A stretch of 64,000 bases of DNA from Sulfobacillus thermosulfidooxidans DSM 9293 (lineage in GTDB: Bacteria > Bacillota > Sulfobacillia > Sulfobacillales > Sulfobacillaceae). Each line of letters starts with the position of its first letter. Within the stretch, counting starts at the first letter, position 1. The notes below the pieces were generated by a model. That model worked only from the letters and a program-made list of their open reading frames with translations. It made no database searches and was not told the DNA's origin. Below are positions 49,246 through 58,527 of this stretch, piece after piece. The stretch covers positions 2,307,595 to 2,371,594 of the forward strand of contig NZ_FWWY01000001.1 of NCBI RefSeq assembly GCF_900176145.1, read 5' to 3'. The position numbers and the translations under genes are program-made.

Positions 49246-51175
49246 TTATGTAATGCCTCTTGACGCGATTGTTGGCCAAGATGAACTGAAATTAGCCCTA
49301 GCCTTGACGGCCATATCTCCACGCATTGGCGGAGTCTTGATACAAGGTGAACGCGGCAATGCCAAATCCACGACGGTGCGGTCCTTTGCCCAAATTCTCC
49401 CTCCTATTGCCTTGCGCAAAGATTGTCCTTACCATTGCGATCCCATCCATCCATTTTCCTTTTGTCCTGTGTGCGAACAAGGGACATCGGAAACGATTAT
49501 GGGACAAGCTCCTTTTATTGAGTTGCCCTTAGGCGCGACAGAAGATCGAGTCTTAGGCCATTTGGACTTGGAGGAAGTGCTGAGGAGGTCCCACACCCGT
49601 TTTGTTCCGGGGCTGCTGGCTAAGGCGCACCGAGGCATCTTATACATTGATGAAGTGAATCTGTTAGACGATCAATTGATTGATTTATTATTGGATGCTG
49701 CCAGTTCCGGTATGGCCCACATTGAACGGGATGGATTTTCATTGGCATATCCAACGCAGTTTGTGCTCGTGGGCACCATGAATCCTGAAGAGGGTGAAAT
49801 TCGCCCCCAACTCTTAGACCGCTTTGGGCTCTCGGTCGAGATTACCACCCCTCAAAGCATTGACGAGCGGGTATTAATTACCGAACGGCGACTCGCATTT
49901 GATCAACAACCGGAGTTGTTTATCGAACAATGGGAGAGCTCCATCCAAAATTGGCGGGAACGGCTGGTTAATGCCCGACAGTTGTTGCCAGAAATTGCGA
50001 TGCCGACCGCGATTTTGCGCTATATTGCCGAACGCGCGGTACAAGCCCATGTTGAAGGCCTACGAGCCGATATTGTCATGGCTGAGGCGGCTCGGGCCTA
50101 CGCCGCCTTGAATGGCAAGACGTGGGTCGACACGGGGGATGTTGATGTCGTGGCACCCTTGGTCTTGGGTCACCGAACCCGGCCCTTGTCTCCCCCTCCG
50201 CCCCGCGGCCATAACAATAGTAGTAGTCAAGACCGCTCCCGGGACGAGGCAGCCCCGTCGCCTGCATCGTCAATGCCACAATCTCCAAAGTCTTCCGGTG
50301 TCAGTGCCCACCATGAAAACATTGACAGTCCGGGAGACGGAGACGATGCTGAGCGAATGATCCCTATGCATTTGCCCAATCATTTGATGGCTTCTGGGGA
50401 TTTTGGTCCCTGGCGCCATAATGCGGGTACGAAGAAGGAGACGGGAAAGCGTCTTCTGATCTCACGCCGGCTAGGACAACCATCTTTATCTTATTTACGG
50501 GGGAAAAACCGCAAACGCCGTGCTCATGACAATAATGCCGTATTAATTGACTGGCCGGGAACGATAACGGCAAAAATTAAACGGCAGCATGGGACATCCC
50601 CCAGTCACGCGTGGGGTCGTAACGATTTGATTTTTCGTAAATCAAAACATCCCCGTCCGGTTGCCGTGGTCTTTGTGGTGGATACTAGTGCGTCTATGGG
50701 AAGTATTAAGCGCTTGGGACGGGTGAAAGGCACCATTATGAAGATCGCGCAAAAAGCGTATCGTAAGCGGGCATATTTTTCCCTATTAACATTTGGTCAC
50801 CGGAGTGCGCGAGTTGTTCTAGCGCCTACCAATAAACTGGGAAGGCTTCGGGCCGTTCTTGAGAGGATGCCAGCCCGCGGTAATACTCCGTTGTGGGAGG
50901 GATTGCAGGAGACAGCTCTTCAATTAAAAAAATGGCGCCGGGAGGTCCCCTGGGTCTTTGAACTTTATCTGATGACCGATGGCAAAGTGCCGGGGATAAC
51001 AACCCATTGGGATGAACATGTTGTACGGGCTAGAGAGTGCAAACAAGCGTTAGATCAAAGTCCCGTTCATCTCCAAGTTATTGATGCGGACACGAGTCGG
51101 ATTGCGATGCATTGGGCAAAGAAAATTGCCCAGGTTCTTCACGCCGAATATGGCACGTTAGAAGAGGGGGCCTAG
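49238..51175 (+). CDS. Cobalt/magnesium chelatase ATPase, ChlI-ChlD fusion type
   Basis: A 645-residue AAA+ plus von Willebrand A protein. Walker A is GERGNAKST (Lys44), a Cys motif CPYHC...CPVC follows at ~residues 65-85, and Walker B is ILYIDEVNLL with GTMNPEEGEIRPQLLDRFGL after it. A low-complexity linker (~305-430) leads to the VWA domain, with the MIDAS motif DTSAS at 482-486. Such proteins supply the ATPase for CobN in bacteria lacking CobS/CobT of the Pseudomonas type. It is 2 bases from cobH and coupled to cobN. Confidence 0.93.
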   Translation: MTDYVMPLDAIVGQDELKLALALTAISPRIGGVLIQGERGNAKSTTVRSFAQILPPIALRKDCPYHCDPIHPFSFCPVCEQGTSETIMGQAPFIELPLGATEDRVLGHLDLEEVLRRSHTRFVPGLLAKAHRGILYIDEVNLLDDQLIDLLLDAASSGMAHIERDGFSLAYPTQFVLVGTMNPEEGEIRPQLLDRFGLSVEITTPQSIDERVLITERRLAFDQQPELFIEQWESSIQNWRERLVNARQLLPEIAMPTAILRYIAERAVQAHVEGLRADIVMAEAARAYAALNGKTWVDTGDVDVVAPLVLGHRTRPLSPPPPRGHNNSSSQDRSRDEAAPSPASSMPQSPKSSGVSAHHENIDSPGDGDDAERMIPMHLPNHLMASGDFGPWRHNAGTKKETGKRLLISRRLGQPSLSYLRGKNRKRRAHDNNAVLIDWPGTITAKIKRQHGTSPSHAWGRNDLIFRKSKHPRPVAVVFVVDTSASMGSIKRLGRVKGTIMKIAQKAYRKRAYFSLLTFGHRSARVVLAPTNKLGRLRAVLERMPARGNTPLWEGLQETALQLKKWRREVPWVFELYLMTDGKVPGITTHWDEHVVRARECKQALDQSPVHLQVIDADTSRIAMHWAKKIAQVLHAEYGTLEEGA

Positions 51176-51177
51176 AA

Positions 51178-51813
51178 GTGACGCCCATGACTCCTGAACA
51201 AATCTATGAGCAGTCCTTTTGGCAAATTCGTCAAGGATTAACCAGCTTAAACTGCTCGGATGAAGAACGTCGTATCATTGAGCGGGTTATTCATGCGACA
51301 GCGGACTGGGAATACCGGGATACGATGCAATTTCATCCCCAGGCCATCAACGCCGGGATTGAGGCGATAACGCGCCATATACCGCTGATTACCGATGTCC
51401 ATATGGTTGAGGTAGGCTTTAATCGCACGATGATGGCGAGTCTCGGACTCAAGAGTTTTTGTTATGTGGATCATGATAATGCAGAGACCATGGCGAAAAA
51501 ATTAGGGATAACACGGTCAGCCTGGGGCATTCGGCACGCATTTGATGTGCACGGTAATGAGGGGATTGTGGTCATTGCCAATGCGCCCACCGCATTATTA
51601 GAAACCTTACGGCTAATTGACGAAAAGCTTTGGACTCCCCATTTGGTTATCGGGGTTCCGGTGGGCTTTGTCATGGCCAAGGAATCTAAAGAGCTCCTGG
51701 CACAGCAGCAAAAAATTCCCTTTGTGACCAATTTGTCGATGAAAGGAGGAAGTCCCGTGGGGGCTGCGATTGTTAACGCCTTGATGACGCTGGTGGACAA
51801 GAAAGGCTTATGA
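51178..51813 (+). CDS. cbiC: Precorrin-8X methylmutase (CobH/CbiC)
   Basis: A 211-residue enzyme that moves the C11 methyl to C12, giving hydrogenobyrinic or cobyrinic acid. Family motifs: IERVIHATADWEYRDTMQF with the active-site His, VIANAPTALLE and LVIGVPVGFVMAKESKELL. GTG 51178 has AGAGGGGG upstream; the next in-frame ATG is at 51187. It overlaps the CbiET gene by 4 bases. Confidence 0.94.
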   Translation: MTPMTPEQIYEQSFWQIRQGLTSLNCSDEERRIIERVIHATADWEYRDTMQFHPQAINAGIEAITRHIPLITDVHMVEVGFNRTMMASLGLKSFCYVDHDNAETMAKKLGITRSAWGIRHAFDVHGNEGIVVIANAPTALLETLRLIDEKLWTPHLVIGVPVGFVMAKESKELLAQQQKIPFVTNLSMKGGSPVGAAIVNALMTLVDKKGL

Positions 51814-53069
51814 TAGCCAATCCGATTTATGTTTTGGGTCTGCCGTCTCAAGGCTTGGACCAATTGGATGAAGATGGACAGCGTCTTATTCAAACGGCGG
51901 ATATTGTCTATGGCAGTCGTTTCATATTGGAACACGTTCCAGAGGGTCCTAAAAAGTATGCCATCATACCGCCCCTTGAGCAAATGGCTCTACATTTGAA
52001 GAAGAATTCTAATCAAAAACGGATCGTGCTCGCGACCGGAGATCCAAACTTTTTTGGCATTGCGGATTTTTTATACCGTTCTTTGGGGGCTGAAAGGCTG
52101 GTCGTGATTCCGCAGGTCTCGTCCATTCAGCGGGCTTTTGCCAAAATAAAAATGTCATGGCACGATGCGTTTTTTGGAAGCGTTCATGGACGCCCCATAG
52201 AACCGGTGATCGCCTGGATTGTGCGCTATCCCAAGGTGGTGGTACTGACTGATCCCGACCATCACGCGGGGAAAATCGCTCAAATCCTTGTCGCCGCCGG
52301 TTTGCCTGGGGTGTCTATGTATGTTTGCGAAAACCTAGATAGGGATAATGAACACATTACGGTGGGGACGGCACAAGAGCTTCAAAATCAGTGTCTGGGC
52401 GAATATGCAGTCGTGATTTTAATTAATAATCAAGCTGGATTTCAGCCCTTTGGCTACGAGGATGATACATTTCACCATCGTCCCGAGCAACCTGGCATGA
52501 TTACCAAAAAGCCAGTCAGGGCTATCAGTATTGCCCAACTTGGGTTACATCAACACAGTATACTGTGGGATATCGGGGCGGGAACGGGATCGGTGGCGAT
52601 TGATGCCAGCCGAATTGTTGGTGTTAGGGGACAAGTTTTTGCCATTGAAGCGAACTCTCGAGATTATCAGATTTTGTGCGAAAATATCCGGAGCCATCAG
52701 GCATCTGTGACGCCCATTTATGGGGAAGCCCCTGAGATTCTTGATCTTCTGCCTGATCCAGACGCGGTATTTGTAGGCGGATCAGGGGGACGCCTCCCCG
52801 ACATTATTGAAACGGTTAGCCAGCGTTTAAAGCCTGGAGGCATGATCGTCTTGAATGTGGTTCGCTTTGATCATCTATCTGTTATACCACAGCTTTTTCC
52901 CAAGGAGTATTCTTGGAGCGTGCGCATGGTGCAAACAGCCGTGATGGATGATAAGATGACCATCCCGCGGTTTCTTCCTGATAATCCGGTCTTTGTTGTC
53001 TCGGTGAAAAAACCTGTGCAGGTTCCTGGTAATAGTGGAGATCATGGGAGCAGCTCGCAAGCTGATTAG
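51810..53069 (+). CDS. cobL: Precorrin-6Y methylase/decarboxylase, CbiE-CbiT fusion (CobL type)
   Basis: A 419-residue fusion of two SAM methyltransferases. Residues ~1-225 are CbiE (C5 methylation): IYVLGLPSQGLDQL, LATGDPNFFGIADFLY and VVVLTDPDHHAGKIAQ. Residues ~240-410 are CbiT (C15 methylation and decarboxylation): SILWDIGAGTGSVAIDASRIV and VFVGGSGGRLPDIIE. Fusion of E and T is also found in CobL of the aerobic pathway. The following 162 bases before cbiL carry no ribosome site until 53213. Confidence 0.93.
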   Translation: MIANPIYVLGLPSQGLDQLDEDGQRLIQTADIVYGSRFILEHVPEGPKKYAIIPPLEQMALHLKKNSNQKRIVLATGDPNFFGIADFLYRSLGAERLVVIPQVSSIQRAFAKIKMSWHDAFFGSVHGRPIEPVIAWIVRYPKVVVLTDPDHHAGKIAQILVAAGLPGVSMYVCENLDRDNEHITVGTAQELQNQCLGEYAVVILINNQAGFQPFGYEDDTFHHRPEQPGMITKKPVRAISIAQLGLHQHSILWDIGAGTGSVAIDASRIVGVRGQVFAIEANSRDYQILCENIRSHQASVTPIYGEAPEILDLLPDPDAVFVGGSGGRLPDIIETVSQRLKPGGMIVLNVVRFDHLSVIPQLFPKEYSWSVRMVQTAVMDDKMTIPRFLPDNPVFVVSVKKPVQVPGNSGDHGSSSQAD

Positions 53070-53162
53070 GATAAGAGGGACATCCAGCGAGAGAAAAGGG
53101 AATTTGGCAAGCGAGGCAAAATGGACAACTGAACCCGGAAAACTTTTTATGGCAACACAAAG

Positions 53163-53179
53163 CGCAGGAAGCTTGGACC
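53163..53179 (+). repeat. 17-mer identical to a site between ligA and oppD
   Basis: CGCAGGAAGCTTGGACC at 53163-53179 is the same as 22721-22737. Here it stands in the 162-bp gap between the CbiET and CbiL genes and lacks the complementary left arm seen at the other site. Confidence 0.5.
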
Positions 53180-53231
53180 GAGAATGAAATCATGTGACAG
53201 ACGATGACCCGTAGAAAGGTTGAAAAGCGTA

Positions 53232-53972
53232 ATGAAATTATGTGGCACATTATACGGATTAGGAGCCGGTGCCGGCAATCGAGAATGGTTGACATTAGAA
53301 GCCGATAGGATTTTGCGAGAGGTCCCCATTATTGCCCTGCCTTACGGTGCCGATGGTCATCGTGGCCGGGCCGAGCAGATTATCGCACCATATTTAGGAC
53401 CGGAGAAAACCGTCTTGCGATTACGATTTCCCATGACGCGTGATCCTCGGCTGCTACATCAGGCATGGGAAGAAGCGGCTGACCAAAGCTTATTGTATTT
53501 GCGACAACCGGCCGATGTCGTGTTTGTGACGGAAGGCGATCCATCACTCTATTCCACCTTTTCCTATCTCGCTGAGGCTGTTAAAACCCAATGTCCCGAG
53601 GTCAAGGTCCGTATCGTGCCGGGCATATCCTCGATTCTTGCTGGCCCCGCCCGGTGGGGGCATGCGTTAACAAAATCTCACCAGTCCCTGGCGATTATTC
53701 CGGCTTCCCATAATCTCGAGAAAGTGGCCAAAGCGCTTGATCTGTGTGATACGGTCGTTATTTTGAAAGTGGCTCAGGTATTTGAGGAGGTTTATAATTT
53801 ATTGGCGTCACGCCAGTTGTTGACCAATACCGTCTATTTATCCCATATTGGGTTGGATGACGAAGAAATGATCACGGATATTAGCATGTTAAAAGAAAGG
53901 CCGTTACCTTATATGTCACTTCTCATCGTTTCTCCCAATGGTCAAAAACCTATGAAGGCAGGGAACCCATGA
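53232..53972 (+). CDS. cbiL: Precorrin-2 C20-methyltransferase (CobI/CbiL)
   Basis: A 246-residue SAM methyltransferase adding the C20 methyl. GTLYGLGAGAGNREWLTLEA, VFVTEGDPSLYSTFSYL and VRIVPGISSILAGPARWG are the tetrapyrrole methylase motifs in family positions. ATG 53232 with AGAAAGG about 12 bases upstream is preferred over TTG 53220, which would abut that ribosome site. It overlaps cbiF by 4 bases. Confidence 0.92.
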   Translation: MKLCGTLYGLGAGAGNREWLTLEADRILREVPIIALPYGADGHRGRAEQIIAPYLGPEKTVLRLRFPMTRDPRLLHQAWEEAADQSLLYLRQPADVVFVTEGDPSLYSTFSYLAEAVKTQCPEVKVRIVPGISSILAGPARWGHALTKSHQSLAIIPASHNLEKVAKALDLCDTVVILKVAQVFEEVYNLLASRQLLTNTVYLSHIGLDDEEMITDISMLKERPLPYMSLLIVSPNGQKPMKAGNP

Positions 53973-54775
53973 AAGAGATTAAACCGGGAACGGTGTACAT
54001 TATCGGGGCAGGTCCTGGCGATCCGGAATTGTTAACCGTTCGGGGGATGCACATTCTTCAACAGGCCGATACGGTCATTTACGCGGATTCACTCATTGAC
54101 AAGCAAATTCTTTCGTATTGTCGCTCCTCGGCTCACATTGTTACCAGTAGCGATCATCATTTGGATGAAATTATCGGTGTGATGGTGCAAGCGGTCCAGC
54201 AACATCATGTTGTGGCCCGCTTACATTCCGGAGATCCCGCGGTTTATGGTGCGATTGCCGAACAGATGCGGGCATTGGCCACCCATCACATTCCCTTTGA
54301 AGTTATCCCCGGCGTAAGTTCGGTGTTCGCCGCGGCAAGCACGTTGAAGAAAGAATTAACCGTACCAGGAAAATCGCAAACCCTGATTTTGACACGGGTC
54401 GAAGGGCGGGCCAGTGAACTGCCGCAAGGCGCATCTTTATCTCATTTGGCCCGTTTTCCGGCAACCTTGGCCATTTTCTTAAGTGCAGCCCTTGCGGGGA
54501 AAGTCACGCGTGAACTCCTCGATGCCGGATTTAAAGAGTCCGATCCGTTAGTCGTGGCATATAAAGTCACGTGGCCGGATGAGGAGATTATTTGGAGCAC
54601 GGTGAAAACGTTATCGGAAGATTTACGTCATCACCGGATTCATCGGCATGCCTTGATTTTGGCGGGTCCAGCAATTGAAGAGTATGCTTCGGATATTCGT
54701 TCACGTTTGTATGATCCTGCGTTTTCTCATTTATTTCGACAACCACAGGAGGATAAACGAGGAACGACGACATGA
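53969..54775 (+). CDS. cbiF: Precorrin-4 C11-methyltransferase (CobM/CbiF)
   Basis: A 268-residue SAM methyltransferase. GTVYIIGAGPGDPELLTVRG, ARLHSGDPAVYGAIAEQM, FEVIPGVSSVFAAAS and a TRVEGRASELPQGASL loop are characteristic of C11 methylases. It overlaps cbiL upstream and cbiG downstream by 4 bases each. Confidence 0.94.
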   Translation: MKEIKPGTVYIIGAGPGDPELLTVRGMHILQQADTVIYADSLIDKQILSYCRSSAHIVTSSDHHLDEIIGVMVQAVQQHHVVARLHSGDPAVYGAIAEQMRALATHHIPFEVIPGVSSVFAAASTLKKELTVPGKSQTLILTRVEGRASELPQGASLSHLARFPATLAIFLSAALAGKVTRELLDAGFKESDPLVVAYKVTWPDEEIIWSTVKTLSEDLRHHRIHRHALILAGPAIEEYASDIRSRLYDPAFSHLFRQPQEDKRGTTT

Positions 54776-55869
54776 GGAACGAAACATGGGCAGCGGTATT
54801 GATTTCGCGCGCGGGATTACGTCTTATCGAGCGTTTGCGTGCACACAAAGTGTTCGATCTCTGGATCCCGGATCGCCTCAGGAATGCGGTCCTTCCCTCA
54901 ATGGGCTCGACGCACATCTATAACAGGCCATTGAAAGATCTTGTAAGAGACAAATTTCATGCCTATGATCACTGGATATTTGTTATGTCCGTGGGAGCGG
55001 TCGTCCGACTCATCGCCCCTGTCCTTCGCAATAAGTATTCCGATCCCAGTGTGACTGTCTTGGATGATGCGGGACACTATGCTATTTGCCTTTTGTCTTG
55101 CCATGGCCGAGGGGGGAACCAAGCGACGTATGACGTGGCCAAGATATTACAAGCAATTCCCGTCATAACGACCGGCTCTGAGAGTTTAGGAGTGCCAGCC
55201 TTAGATATGATTGGAAAGGAATGGGAATGGTCTCTTGACCCTTCCACCACGATTCCTGTGATGTCGCGTATGATGTTGGATAACGAACCGATTGGTGTGA
55301 TTCAAGAAAGCGGTCCCTTACACTGGAATTATCGTGATTATTTTGCATCTCGGGTCTACGATAGTTGGACCTCCGTCCCCAAGCCCGTCATGGATGAAAT
55401 GAAAGGGTGGATCTGGATTACTCATCGTCATGTTCCGCCGCCCGATACCACCGGGAACAAACCTATTCTCATTTATCATCCTAAGGTCTTGAGCGTAGGT
55501 ATAGGTTTTAGCCGCAATACTCCCCCAGAGGATTTTGAACAACTATTGGTCCAAACATTTACGGAACACCATCTTGCTGTGGACAGTGTGGCGCAGCTGG
55601 CAACCATTGATATTAAGCAAGGAGATTTGGCGTTGAGGACTTTTGCCACGTCGCATGGCTGGCCCGTTGTATATTTCTCGGCGAAAGAATTAAACACAGT
55701 CGTCCTTCATCAGGCCACGCACAATCCTCATGTCTTTCATGTCACCGGTGCCATGGCCGTAGCAGAACCGGCCGCCATTTTAGCGGCACAGGGAGGGGAT
55801 TTGATTGTCCGAAAGGTCAAATCAGAACGGGTGACAATGGCTGTTGGGCTGTTGAACGCATTGGATTAA
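54772..55869 (+). CDS. cbiG: Cobalt-precorrin 5A hydrolase (CbiG)
   Basis: A 365-residue enzyme that opens the delta-lactone and releases the C20 carbon as acetaldehyde in the oxygen-independent ring contraction. WIFVMSVGAVVRLIAPVLRNKYSDPSV, then VLDDAGHYAICLLSCHGRGGNQ, are the N-terminal CbiG motifs. The C-terminal ~120 residues (GIGFSRNTPPEDFEQLLVQTFTEH; FFSAKELNTV-like; VTGAMAVAEPAAILAA) form the CobE/CbiG C domain. A marker of the anaerobic-type pathway. Confidence 0.93.
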   Translation: MRNETWAAVLISRAGLRLIERLRAHKVFDLWIPDRLRNAVLPSMGSTHIYNRPLKDLVRDKFHAYDHWIFVMSVGAVVRLIAPVLRNKYSDPSVTVLDDAGHYAICLLSCHGRGGNQATYDVAKILQAIPVITTGSESLGVPALDMIGKEWEWSLDPSTTIPVMSRMMLDNEPIGVIQESGPLHWNYRDYFASRVYDSWTSVPKPVMDEMKGWIWITHRHVPPPDTTGNKPILIYHPKVLSVGIGFSRNTPPEDFEQLLVQTFTEHHLAVDSVAQLATIDIKQGDLALRTFATSHGWPVVYFSAKELNTVVLHQATHNPHVFHVTGAMAVAEPAAILAAQGGDLIVRKVKSERVTMAVGLLNALD

Positions 55870-55913
55870 CGCCTATTTCAAGGTATCTCAAAACAAGAAA
55901 AGAGGAATGGATA

Positions 55914-56783
55914 ATGAGTGAAGCAGTCGACGCAGTGTTGCTGATAGGGCATGGCAGTCGCGATGAAGAAGGATCGAGACAATTTGATGAAATGGTAAAA
56001 CAGGTGGACGAAATATTAAAAAAGTCTTTGACAATCCCCGTATACCGGGCATTTTTGGAATTTGCCCGCCCCAGGATTGATGAGACCATTCACGAATTGG
56101 TAGCCAACGGCGTCAAAAATCTGGCGGCAGTACCGGTTATGTTACTCGATGCCGGACACAAAATGCAGGATATTCCCCATGAATTAGCGCATGCTGCACA
56201 AACCTATTCCGATCTCCATATTCGTTATGGAGATCATTTGGGATTTCATCCCGATATTATGACCGTAATCTTAAACCGCTTAGCGTCTTTTGCCGCTGAT
56301 CCGGATACAGGGATTCTCTTTGTCGGCCGAGGGAGTTCCGATCCGGTGGCGAATGCACATTTTTATCAAATGTCTCGCATGCTTTGGGAACGCACGGAAT
56401 ATGCCCTGGTAGAAAATGCATTTATTGGCATTACCTTTCCTTCTTTGCCACAAGGACTTCAACGGATTTACCAATTAGGCGCGCGAAAGATTATTGTGGT
56501 GCCCTACTTTTTGTTTACGGGAGCCTTATTTAAAAAAATTGAACGGGTTTCATACGAGTTTGCTGCGCAACATCCCGATGTGAAGCTGTCTGTGACCCAA
56601 TATTTTGGTCTGGAAGAGGAAATTATTCAGATCGTTGCGCAAAGAGTGCACGAAGTGCTCCGGGGAGAACATACCGCTTACAATGTTGAATGGATGCGCC
56701 ATTTGGCAGTGCACCGTTACCCAAGTTCCCATCATCATGACCATCATCATGACCATCACCATGGACATGCTCATCATCATTAG
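55914..56783 (+). CDS. cbiX: Sirohydrochlorin cobaltochelatase CbiX (His-rich tail)
   Basis: A 289-residue two-domain (long) CbiX that inserts Co2+ into sirohydrochlorin without ATP. The N-terminal catalytic His is in VLLIGHGSRDEEGSRQF, with AVPVMLLDAGHKMQDIP after it, and the second half is similar (LFVGRGSSDPVANAHFYQM). The C-terminal ~16 residues are almost all His with Asp, a metal store or cobalt donor typical of CbiX. ATG 55914 follows AAGAGGAATGG. Early cobalt insertion in the same operon as CobN is noted below. Confidence 0.94.
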   Translation: MSEAVDAVLLIGHGSRDEEGSRQFDEMVKQVDEILKKSLTIPVYRAFLEFARPRIDETIHELVANGVKNLAAVPVMLLDAGHKMQDIPHELAHAAQTYSDLHIRYGDHLGFHPDIMTVILNRLASFAADPDTGILFVGRGSSDPVANAHFYQMSRMLWERTEYALVENAFIGITFPSLPQGLQRIYQLGARKIIVVPYFLFTGALFKKIERVSYEFAAQHPDVKLSVTQYFGLEEEIIQIVAQRVHEVLRGEHTAYNVEWMRHLAVHRYPSSHHHDHHHDHHHGHAHHH

Positions 56784-56796
56784 GAGGTCCAGAAAA

Positions 56797-58341
56797 ATGA
56801 CAGGAACCCTTTATATCATTGGCATGGGGCCTGGCGATCTTGAATTAATGACACCGCTTGCAACACGAATTTTAAGGCAAGTTCATGTCGTGATTGGATA
56901 CCATGGTTACTTACAGCTTTTGAAGCCGGTTTTGGATGCACAGCGTCAAATTATTGTCGCCAAAGAGCTGTCACAAGAAGTTGACCGTGCAGCCATCGCT
57001 GTGCAATATGCCCTAGACGGATATGATGTTGCGGTGGTGTCAAGTGGCGATGCGGGAATCTATGGGATGGCCGGCGTGATTTTTGAGTATTTAAGCCAAC
57101 ATAATCCAGTAAATCCGCCTCCTATCGAAATGGTCCCTGGAATTTCTGCCTTGCAAGCGGCTGCAGCACGTGTGGGAGCCCCTATTATGCATGATTTTGC
57201 GGTATTAAGTTTGAGCGATTTAATGACGCCGTGGAACACCATAAAACAGCGTCTTGAGCATGCAGCCCAGGGGGATTTTGTGATCGCTTTATATAATCCC
57301 AGGAGTGCGAAGCGTCAGCATCAGATTGAAGAAGCCAGAGATATTGTCCTTCGCTACCGTAGCCCTAAAACGCCCGTGGCCATTGTCCGAAACGTTTCCC
57401 GGAGTGGTGAATCGGTGGTTTTGACCGATTTGGAACATCTATTGACCCATTTAATTGACATGTTTAGCCTTGTCCTGATTGGGAATTCGCAAACGTATCT
57501 GTGGCACGAGCGTCTCATAACGCCACGTGGCTATTATTCTTCACCGGACCTTCGGGTTTTGGTATTGGGCGGCACGATTGAGGGCCGGCAAATTGCACAA
57601 CGCCTTGCCGCTCGCCGGATACCGGTGACCCTGTCCTATCAAAATGCTCCCAGCCACCATCCTTGGCCTGTTGGCGTCGAGGTGCATCACGGCAGTTTTG
57701 ATTATCGAAGCTTAACGGAATTTGTTCAGCACCACCATGTGAACTATATTGTCGATGCGGCTCATCCCGATGCGAAGACCATCCATCACCTGGCTAAGAC
57801 CGTTAGTGAGACTCTTCATGTTGATTATGTGAGGTATGCCCGGTCCTCATTAGTTCGTGAGCATTCGTTGATTTATCCCGTGACAAGCCATGAGGACGCT
57901 GCCCAGATTGCCGCAACGATGTCTGGGACCGTGTTATTGATGGTTGGCATCAAGTTTCTTGATGTGTATGCGCAAGTCCTTTTGCCAAGGCCCCAAGTGA
58001 ACCCTGTGATCCGGATTTTGCCAAAATCGTCCTCTATTCACAAGGCGGAAACGCTAGGTTTTGCTCCGCAGCAAATCATCGCCATGATGGGTCCCTTTTC
58101 CCAATCTATAAATGCAGCATTATATGATCAATATCGGCCGAAGCTAGTCGTCACAAAGGCGGGTAGTTATGATTTACATGACAAAGTACAGCCGGCGCTA
58201 GACCGGGGAATTCCCGTGGTGGTCGTTCACCGCGCACCGGAATCCGGCGACTTGGAAGATGTGGGAGGGGGCCATGTCAATTCATTAGAGGCATTGGAGC
58301 AGCTCATTTTAAGTAAAATTCGCGTGCATTCTCCGACCTAG
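56797..58341 (+). CDS. Precorrin-3B C17-methyltransferase fused to precorrin-6A reductase (CbiH-CbiJ)
   Basis: A 514-residue fusion. Residues ~1-245 are CbiH/CobJ (C17 methylation with ring contraction): YIIGMGPGDLELMTPLATRIL, VVSSGDAGIYGMAG, VPGISALQAAAARVGAP and ALYNPRSAKRQHQIEEA. Residues ~250-505 are CbiJ/CobK, the NADPH-dependent reductase: RVLVLGGTIEGRQIAQRLA, VDAAHPDAKTIHHLAK and VVTKAGSYDLHDKVQPA-like end. ATG 56797 follows TAGGAGGTCC; no fusion joint is broken. Such CobJ-CobK fusions are known, so this is a normal variant. Confidence 0.92.
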   Translation: MTGTLYIIGMGPGDLELMTPLATRILRQVHVVIGYHGYLQLLKPVLDAQRQIIVAKELSQEVDRAAIAVQYALDGYDVAVVSSGDAGIYGMAGVIFEYLSQHNPVNPPPIEMVPGISALQAAAARVGAPIMHDFAVLSLSDLMTPWNTIKQRLEHAAQGDFVIALYNPRSAKRQHQIEEARDIVLRYRSPKTPVAIVRNVSRSGESVVLTDLEHLLTHLIDMFSLVLIGNSQTYLWHERLITPRGYYSSPDLRVLVLGGTIEGRQIAQRLAARRIPVTLSYQNAPSHHPWPVGVEVHHGSFDYRSLTEFVQHHHVNYIVDAAHPDAKTIHHLAKTVSETLHVDYVRYARSSLVREHSLIYPVTSHEDAAQIAATMSGTVLLMVGIKFLDVYAQVLLPRPQVNPVIRILPKSSSIHKAETLGFAPQQIIAMMGPFSQSINAALYDQYRPKLVVTKAGSYDLHDKVQPALDRGIPVVVVHRAPESGDLEDVGGGHVNSLEALEQLILSKIRVHSPT

Positions 58342-58438
58342 ACTGAAATGGGAAAGGCTAATGTGTGCCGTGAGCGGTTATTTATGTCCCAATTGTGAGA
58401 AAGTCCGATCAACCAAGGAGCGTGTAAATCCTCTTTCT

Positions 58439-58471
58439 CCTGTATAGTAAACAGGGGATATTGTATACAGG
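58439..58471. promoter_or_regulatory. Inverted repeat CCTGTATA-N17-TATACAGG upstream of cbiD
   Basis: Perfect 8-bp arms (58439-58446, 58464-58471) with a 17-bp spacer in the 186-bp gap between cbiHJ and cbiD. The arms contain -10-like TATA sequence, so it may be an internal promoter with an operator. No ligand can be assigned. Confidence 0.4.
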
Positions 58472-58527
58472 CGATCAGATCCTGACTTTTTGGCGTGTAT
58501 TGAGACGGCAGCGGGAGGTAAAGCCTA

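Noticed and set aside
53070-53231. Second cobalamin riboswitch in the gap before cbiL
   Set aside because: No B12 box or GCCACTG core; only a 17-mer shared with the ligA-oppD gap. An open frame of about 50 codons here has no ribosome site.
56550-56780. Met/Val-rich minus-strand frame opposite the His tail of CbiX
   Set aside because: It only reflects the repeated CATCAT/CACCAT codons of the His-rich tail.
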